Assembly (NCBI GenBank): GCA_021780705.1
Contig: JAJXYG010000140.1
Span: 1-12,230 of the forward strand
Direction of reading: 5' to 3'
Length of the DNA: 12,230 bases
Source of the DNA: Bacteroidota bacterium
GTDB lineage: Bacteria; Bacteroidota; Bacteroidia; Chitinophagales; Chitinophagaceae
Below are positions 8,644 to 12,230 of the stretch, piece by piece (positions within the stretch are counted from its first letter, which is position 1; every line of letters starts with the position of its first letter). The translations under genes and the position numbers were made by a program. Under the pieces are notes generated by a model that was given only the letters and a program-made list of their open reading frames with translations, was not told the origin of the DNA and searched no databases.

Positions 8644-9357
8644 TTCTACCGTAAGGGAAAAGGTGATCATCCTGGAATTGATCCGGTCAATGACATTGGA
8701 ATAAAGCAGGTTCGGGTCGCGGCTGTGCAGGTTGATGAGTCCCTCACTGACCTTGATTTCAGGGGAGAGGACAAAATAGGGAAAGTAGATGTGACATCCC
8801 ATCCCTACTTCCAGGCTAAAATCTCCGGACTTCAGTTTAACCATATTGTCTGCTTTCTTGGCCCCCGCATTGCTTGCCAGGTCATAGGAAAAATCTCCTC
8901 CTGCGATGGTATACGCCTTGAAATTACCCAGTCGGTCACTGCTGAAGGCCACCAGGAAGGGGAAGCTCAGTCGGACGGACTGCACCTTTTTGACCACCAG
9001 GGTATCAGGCGAATATTTCTGGGTATAGAGGAAGCCTGCCTCCGAAAAAGTCAGGTCCAGGGGATGGACACGCAAGTCAAAATGATCGCCAAGCCTGAGA
9101 TTGACGAGCCAGGCCAGGTTGATCCCGGCATTGGTCGAGCTTTCCACCTTCATGATGGAATCAGACTGCAGGAAGACGGGGTGGTGGTCGAAAGAAAAAT
9201 GGGATACATTATAACCCAGGTTGATGCCAAAATGATAGGGTTTATCATCATGGCCTACAAGATTGGTATTATCCCGGAGCTGGGCTCTGGACACAGTTGA
9301 ACAAAACAATAACGGTAAGACCAGCCACGCTATTTTTCGGCGCAATAAATGGTACAT
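8641..9357 (-). CDS. porT: PorT/SprT family outer-membrane protein, type IX secretion and gliding
   Basis: This 238-residue exported protein has a clear signal peptide (MYHLLRRK, then a Leu/Val-rich core, with cleavage probably after VSRA at residue 25). The mature region is a small membrane beta-barrel. The KPYHFGINLGYNVSHF opening and the NLRLGDHFDLRVHP, VRLSFPFLVAFSSDR and LSPEIKVSEGL segments match the PorT family. PorT/SprT is required for T9SS secretion in Porphyromonas and Flavobacterium. The ATG at 9357 is fixed by the signal peptide and overlaps the 3' end of ubiE by 28 bp. The ubiE-porT pair is, from memory, a conserved Bacteroidota neighbourhood and supports the call. Translational coupling to ubiE is likely. 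A generic OmpA-like barrel is the alternative. Confidence 0.85.
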   Translation of the reverse strand: MYHLLRRKIAWLVLPLLFCSTVSRAQLRDNTNLVGHDDKPYHFGINLGYNVSHFSFDHHPVFLQSDSIMKVESSTNAGINLAWLVNLRLGDHFDLRVHPLDLTFSEAGFLYTQKYSPDTLVVKKVQSVRLSFPFLVAFSSDRLGNFKAYTIAGGDFSYDLASNAGAKKADNMVKLKSGDFSLEVGMGCHIYFPYFVLSPEIKVSEGLINLHSRDPNLLYSNVIDRINSRMITFSLTVE

Positions 9358-10073
9358 ATTCCTAGACTCAATGTTTTGTAGAAACTGTGTCGATACTGTA
9401 GTTGGTTTAATATTTGAATAAAGTCCTGCTTTTCAGGAAATTTTTGTACTGAATCATTCAGGTATTGATACGCTTCATTATCCCTGGAGATCACCCTGCC
9501 CAGATTGGGAGTAATGAACCTCATATAAAATTGATAGAGGCTGCGGATTACCGGCAGGGAAGGTCTTGAAAATTCCAGGACCACCAGTCTCCCACCCGGC
9601 CTGAGCACCCGCAGGATCTCAGAAAGCCCTGCCTCCAGGTTCTCAAAGTTCCTGACTCCGAAGGCCACTGTCACCGCATCAAACGAGTTTTCAGGAAACA
9701 AAATTGCCTCGCTGTCCCCGTTTAACAGGGTGATACAGGACTCCAGACCCAGTCTTTGTACCTTCTGCCGTCCCAGTTCCAGCATCCCCTCACTGATGTC
9801 TATTCCGGTAATTTGTTCGGGCTGAAGGGTTTTATAGCATTGAATGGCAAAATCCCCTGTCCCGGTAGCCACATCCAACACCTTTTTGGGTGCAATTCCC
9901 TTCAACTCCCTGATCGCCTTTCTGCGCCAGCTCTTGTCGATCCCAGCACTCAAAAACCGGTTCAGGAAGTCATAGCGAAAGGCAATATTGTCAAACATTT
10001 GTTGCACCTGCCTTTTTTTGCCTTCCCTGGATTTGCTGAAGGGAACTACCGAGTCATGCCCATAGGTATTCAT
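9330..10073 (-). CDS. ubiE: Demethylmenaquinone methyltransferase (UbiE/MenG)
   Basis: This SAM-dependent C-methyltransferase performs the last step of menaquinone synthesis. Menaquinone is the usual respiratory quinone of Bacteroidota, so the ubiquinone branch is not expected. With the ATG at 10073 the protein has 247 residues. It opens with the family motif (KKRQVQQMFDNIAFRYDFLNR, about 19-39), has SAM motif I VLDVATGTGDF (65-75), the acidic GIDIS loop (90-94), the UbiE signature FGVRNFENLEAGL (138-150) and LRPGGRLVVLEFSRP near 157-171, and ends with the usual YKTLSLGICTIYC. A GTG at 10106 would add 11 residues. I prefer the ATG because it matches the family N-terminus and a -7-like box lies between the two. 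It is the first gene of the ubiE-porT pair. Confidence 0.95.
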   Translation of the reverse strand: MNTYGHDSVVPFSKSREGKKRQVQQMFDNIAFRYDFLNRFLSAGIDKSWRRKAIRELKGIAPKKVLDVATGTGDFAIQCYKTLQPEQITGIDISEGMLELGRQKVQRLGLESCITLLNGDSEAILFPENSFDAVTVAFGVRNFENLEAGLSEILRVLRPGGRLVVLEFSRPSLPVIRSLYQFYMRFITPNLGRVISRDNEAYQYLNDSVQKFPEKQDFIQILNQLQYRHSFYKTLSLGICTIYCAEK

Positions 10074-10077
10074 GGGG

Positions 10078-10085
10078 CAAAAATA
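10078..10085 (-). promoter_or_regulatory. Candidate -7 box immediately upstream of ubiE
   Basis: On the minus strand TATTTTTG is a perfect TAnnTTTG match, only 4 bp before the ATG at 10073. A start site about 5 bp downstream would yield a nearly leaderless ubiE-porT mRNA and rule out the GTG at 10106. No TTG is found at the expected -33 spacing; GTG is the closest approximation. Confidence 0.3.
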
Positions 10086-10143
10086 GCTTATTGATCTTAA
10101 TTCCACGTAGCTGCCCGGTGGGCTTTCACTTTTTGTTTAGAAG

Positions 10144-10836
10144 ATGCATTCCCTGACATGCAGCCGGGTTTTAGGCGGGATCTTATCGTATATTGCGGCC
10201 ACATTGAAGATCAAAAAGGCCATATACCTGCTCAGCAGTCCTGATTTCGGGAAGTGCCCTCCCCCGGACCGGCCGGAATTTGCCTTTATCGGCCGGAGTA
10301 ATGTGGGCAAGTCCTCACTGATCAATATGCTCTGTCAAAATGAAAAGCTGGCCAAGATTTCCAATACCCCGGGAAAAACCCAGATGATCAACCATTTTGA
10401 AGTCACCAGCGCCCCGGATGGATCCGGTGGCCGCGAACGCAAATGGTATCTGGTGGACCTGCCCGGCTACGGCTTCGCCAAAGTGTCTCAAAGCAGCCGC
10501 AGGAGGTGGGAACAGATGATTGAAAACTACCTGAGAAAGCGAGAAAACCTCCTTCAGGTATTTGTACTGGTGGATTCCAGGCACACTCCCCAGAAGATAG
10601 ACCTGGAGTTCCTGGAAAAAATGAAACACTGGGAAATCCCCGTGACCCTGGTGTTCACCAAAACCGACAAGGTGAATCAGGCTACGGTAAGCAGGCATAT
10701 TTCCCTCATGCTGGAAAGCCTGAGGAAAACCCATCCCTTTCTGCCTCGTCATATCGTCACCAGTTCCGAAAAGGGCCTGGGGCGTGACAAGATCCTCGAC
10801 TTGATTGAAGAAATCAACCAGGATCACGGGCAATAG
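10144..10836 (+). CDS. engB: Ribosome biogenesis GTP-binding protein EngB (YihA/YsxC)
   Basis: This is an essential-type TRAFAC GTPase needed for large ribosomal subunit assembly. Numbered from the ATG (230 residues), it shows G1 GRSNVGKSS (50-58), switch I NTPGKTQ (74-80), G3 DLPGYG (105-110), G4 TKTD near 175-180, and a G5-like TSSEKGLG near the C-terminus. EngB proteins are usually about 200 residues and begin at the motif here read LKIKKAIYLL. The first residue of that motif is a TTG codon at 10204, so the true product may start there (210 residues), with the 20 preceding residues as leader. I give the ATG as the outer limit because TTG starts are less common. The loop between switch I and DLPGYG holds a hydrophilic insertion (SAPDGSGGRERK). 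It is divergent from ubiE (70 bp) and convergent with the DUF458 gene (42 bp). Confidence 0.95.
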   Translation: MHSLTCSRVLGGILSYIAATLKIKKAIYLLSSPDFGKCPPPDRPEFAFIGRSNVGKSSLINMLCQNEKLAKISNTPGKTQMINHFEVTSAPDGSGGRERKWYLVDLPGYGFAKVSQSSRRRWEQMIENYLRKRENLLQVFVLVDSRHTPQKIDLEFLEKMKHWEIPVTLVFTKTDKVNQATVSRHISLMLESLRKTHPFLPRHIVTSSEKGLGRDKILDLIEEINQDHGQ

Positions 10837-10878
10837 CCTCCACCCAGGAGACAATCCTTAGGGAAAACCCCTGAAAAT

Positions 10879-11352
10879 TTAGTTGACGATCTTATTGGCG
10901 CAGCTACTGCTGGCAAAGGCTTCCGGCTTTGCCTTGAAGGCAAATCCCATCCCCAGGATATAACCCATGGCTTCCCGGAGAGCCTCATTGCTTTTGAAAT
11001 GAGGATTGGTGTTGATGTCTGCGTGAACCTCCATGTCGACATCGTACCGAGTAAACAGATCGCAAAGTTCATATGCAATCTCGATACTCCTGGCCACCTC
11101 CACCAGCATCCGTTCCTTGATACTGTAAACCGTCTTGGTCTTGTCATTTTGAATGAACATGAAGCCCCCGTGGCCTTCCCTAAGGAATACAATCACGGTC
11201 GCAAATTCGGTATCCACTCCTTTTACCTGGCTATCAGTACCGATACAAACCTTCAGACGAAACCCCGACAGGGTCTCTTTGCGGATGGCGGCCTCCACTG
11301 CTTCTTTGATTGGCAGCTCAATGACATCGCCATTAAATTTTCTCCAATGCAT
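10879..11352 (-). CDS. YkuK/DUF458 family ribonuclease H-like protein
   Basis: This 157-residue cytosolic protein resembles the DUF458/YkuK family, which is predicted to have an RNase H-like fold. Visible marks are the HWRKFNGDVIEL opening, the first core strand with an acidic residue VCIGTDSQ (Asp40), a second strand FATVIVFLRE, ERMLVEVARSIEIAYEL as the central helix, and the acidic VDMEVHADINTNP strand. The tail is SSSCANK. The position of Asp40 on strand 1 fits RNase H-like active sites, but no activity is established for the family as far as I know. The ATG at 11352 gives a family-like N-terminus. It is a single gene between two others facing or leading toward it, and is likely transcribed alone. 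Confidence 0.8.
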   Translation of the reverse strand: MHWRKFNGDVIELPIKEAVEAAIRKETLSGFRLKVCIGTDSQVKGVDTEFATVIVFLREGHGGFMFIQNDKTKTVYSIKERMLVEVARSIEIAYELCDLFTRYDVDMEVHADINTNPHFKSNEALREAMGYILGMGFAFKAKPEAFASSSCANKIVN

Positions 11353-11416
11353 AAAATAGTGTTTACTAAAATTACCGAAAATCTGGTACCTGCGCCGGAA
11401 AAATGGCTATATAATA

Positions 11417-11424
11417 CAAAAATA
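11417..11424 (-). promoter_or_regulatory. Candidate -7 box for the DUF458 gene
   Basis: TATTTTTG on the minus strand matches TAnnTTTG fully and lies 64 bp before the ATG at 11352, in an A/T-rich part of the 174-bp gap 11353-11526. No TTG sits at the expected -33 distance. The rest of that gap holds the terminator at 11475-11507 and nothing else that I can identify. Confidence 0.35.
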
Positions 11425-11474
11425 ACGCACGCCAAATTCGATGGGGATGGGGAAATTGTCCTTACCGGACCATG

Positions 11475-11507
11475 AAAAAAAAGGGCCAGCCCCTAACGCT
11501 GACCCTT
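11475..11507 (-). terminator. Rho-independent terminator of the T9SS cargo gene
   Basis: On the minus strand AAGGGTCAGC (11507-11498) pairs with GCTGGCCCTT (11490-11481) in a 10-bp stem containing one G-T pair and a 7-nt loop, followed directly by a T run (the A tract 11475-11482 on the plus strand). It begins 20 bp after the stop codon of the gene at 11527. There is no T tract on the plus-strand side, so it works in one direction only. Confidence 0.88.
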
Positions 11508-11526
11508 ACTTACACATGAATCTACC

Positions 11527-12230
11527 TTACAGTTTTACAATTCTTTTTACCAGTCTTTGCGTACTACTATGAAGCTGTAACAGGTATATGCCATTAGGGC
11601 TGTTACTGATGTCTATACTATTGAAACCCGCAGATCCGCTTCCGGTCTTCAGTATCCGTCCGCTCATGTCTGCGATATTATATTGAAAGTTCTCGGCTGC
11701 ATTCACCGTAACCTGGTTATATACCAGGGAAGGAATCTTGAAATCGCTTCCGTTATTTCCGGCATTCAGGGAAATTATATTGGAATACACCATCTGGTCG
11801 CTGATGGACAAGGCGCTAATCCTGAAAAAGGACACTCCTCCCTGCGCCGGGGTATAAAGGTATTGCTGCGCATCTCCGGGAAGGGTGGCCAGGGTAGTGA
11901 ATTGAGTGCCGTCACGGGAGCCTTCCACGGTAATCATGCTCACCGGGTTATCTGAAATAATATTCCATTTGAGCAGATCCTGTCCGCCAGAGGTTTGTCC
12001 GGTCAGCAACACCTGCTTGATCGGGGTCACAAACAAAGGGGTGAAGGTCCCCGAGATGGTATAGGAACCCAGACTTCCGTAACTGGTCGTATAGGCATTA
12101 CCGGAACCCTGTACCATGACATAATACTGACCGGACTGGAGCACTGTATCAATGCTGGCATTCAAGATATCCAGGGAATCATAGGTGCCTATGGTCTGGT
12201 AGCTCGAATTCAACAATTGCAGTTTGATAT
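11527..12230 (-). CDS. C-terminal part of a T9SS-secreted protein with type A sorting domain (5' end beyond window)
   Basis: The frame stays open to the window edge (12230), so the gene is partial here; the TTG at 12216 is internal, not a start. Numbering from that codon, residues 1-57 (GTYDSLDILNASIDTVLQSGQYYVMV to YTISG) form a beta domain like the pre-peptidase C-terminal type that often follows secreted metalloproteases in Bacteroidota. Residues about 65-150 look like an Ig/fibronectin-like sandwich. Residues about 159-229 are a T9SS type A sorting domain, with the IADMSGRIL, SPNGIYLLQL and LVKRIVKL motifs. The protein would be exported by Sec, pass through T9SS and be attached to the surface or released after CTD removal. 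The catalytic domain is out of view, and a metalloprotease is only a guess. A strong terminator follows. Confidence 0.85.
   Translation of the reverse strand, partial: IKLQLLNSSYQTIGTYDSLDILNASIDTVLQSGQYYVMVQGSGNAYTTSYGSLGSYTISGTFTPLFVTPIKQVLLTGQTSGGQDLLKWNIISDNPVSMITVEGSRDGTQFTTLATLPGDAQQYLYTPAQGGVSFFRISALSISDQMVYSNIISLNAGNNGSDFKIPSLVYNQVTVNAAENFQYNIADMSGRILKTGSGSAGFNSIDISNSPNGIYLLQLHSSTQRLVKRIVKL

Noticed and set aside
10824..11192. A 122-codon minus-strand frame overlapping the DUF458 gene
   Set aside because: It is out of frame with the recognisable DUF458 protein, which explains the same DNA, and its product resembles nothing.
12214..12216. TTG as the start of the last minus-strand gene
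   Set aside because: The frame remains open and protein-like to the window end, and the visible part begins in the middle of a beta domain without a signal peptide, so the gene is simply cut off.

Overview
This window comes from a Bacteroidota chromosome, most likely a Chitinophaga-like member of that phylum. The signs are a C-terminal type IX secretion (T9SS) sorting domain, a PorT-type outer-membrane protein next to ubiE, a Wzi/RemB-like surface barrel, a Bacteroidota-type dihydroorotase, and TAnnTTTG-type -7 boxes in the gaps upstream of genes, with A-rich leaders instead of strong Shine-Dalgarno sequences. Eleven protein genes fill almost the whole window. There are no RNA genes, insertion sequences, CRISPR arrays or prophage genes, and no gap is longer than about 175 bp.

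Layout. (1) 89-2844, plus strand: a two-gene molybdenum hydroxylase of the isoquinoline 1-oxidoreductase type. It has a small 2x[2Fe-2S] subunit and a large Mo-cofactor subunit with a Tat signal. (2) 2985-3986, plus strand: an aldo/keto reductase. (3) 4159-6877, minus strand: dihydroorotase followed 40 bp later by a short MutS-family ATPase, probably one operon, with a perfect 17-bp dyad between them. (4) 6910-8631, plus strand: an exported beta-barrel protein of the Wzi/RemB type. It diverges from dihydroorotase with only 32 bp between the two start codons. (5) 8641-10073, minus strand: ubiE (menaquinone methyltransferase) and porT (T9SS/gliding), overlapping by 28 bp. (6) 10144-10836, plus strand: engB, the ribosome-assembly GTPase. 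(7) 10879-11352, minus strand: a YkuK/DUF458 RNase H-like protein. (8) 11527 to the window end, minus strand: the 3' end of a T9SS-secreted protein, followed by the clearest intrinsic terminator in the window.

How the genes fit together. Most of the window is housekeeping: pyrimidine synthesis, menaquinone, ribosome assembly, and probable DNA or RNA metabolism. Mixed in is a cell-surface theme: PorT for T9SS, a T9SS cargo, and a RemB-like barrel associated with gliding or the surface. The molybdenum hydroxylase pair is the most accessory-like element, and its substrate cannot be read from sequence. I see no clear undescribed multi-gene system. The most useful second-look items are the Gln-for-His change in the dihydroorotase metal motif, the domain-poor MutS ATPase coupled to it, apparently face-to-face promoters in the 32-bp divergent gap, and several small palindromes at gene junctions.
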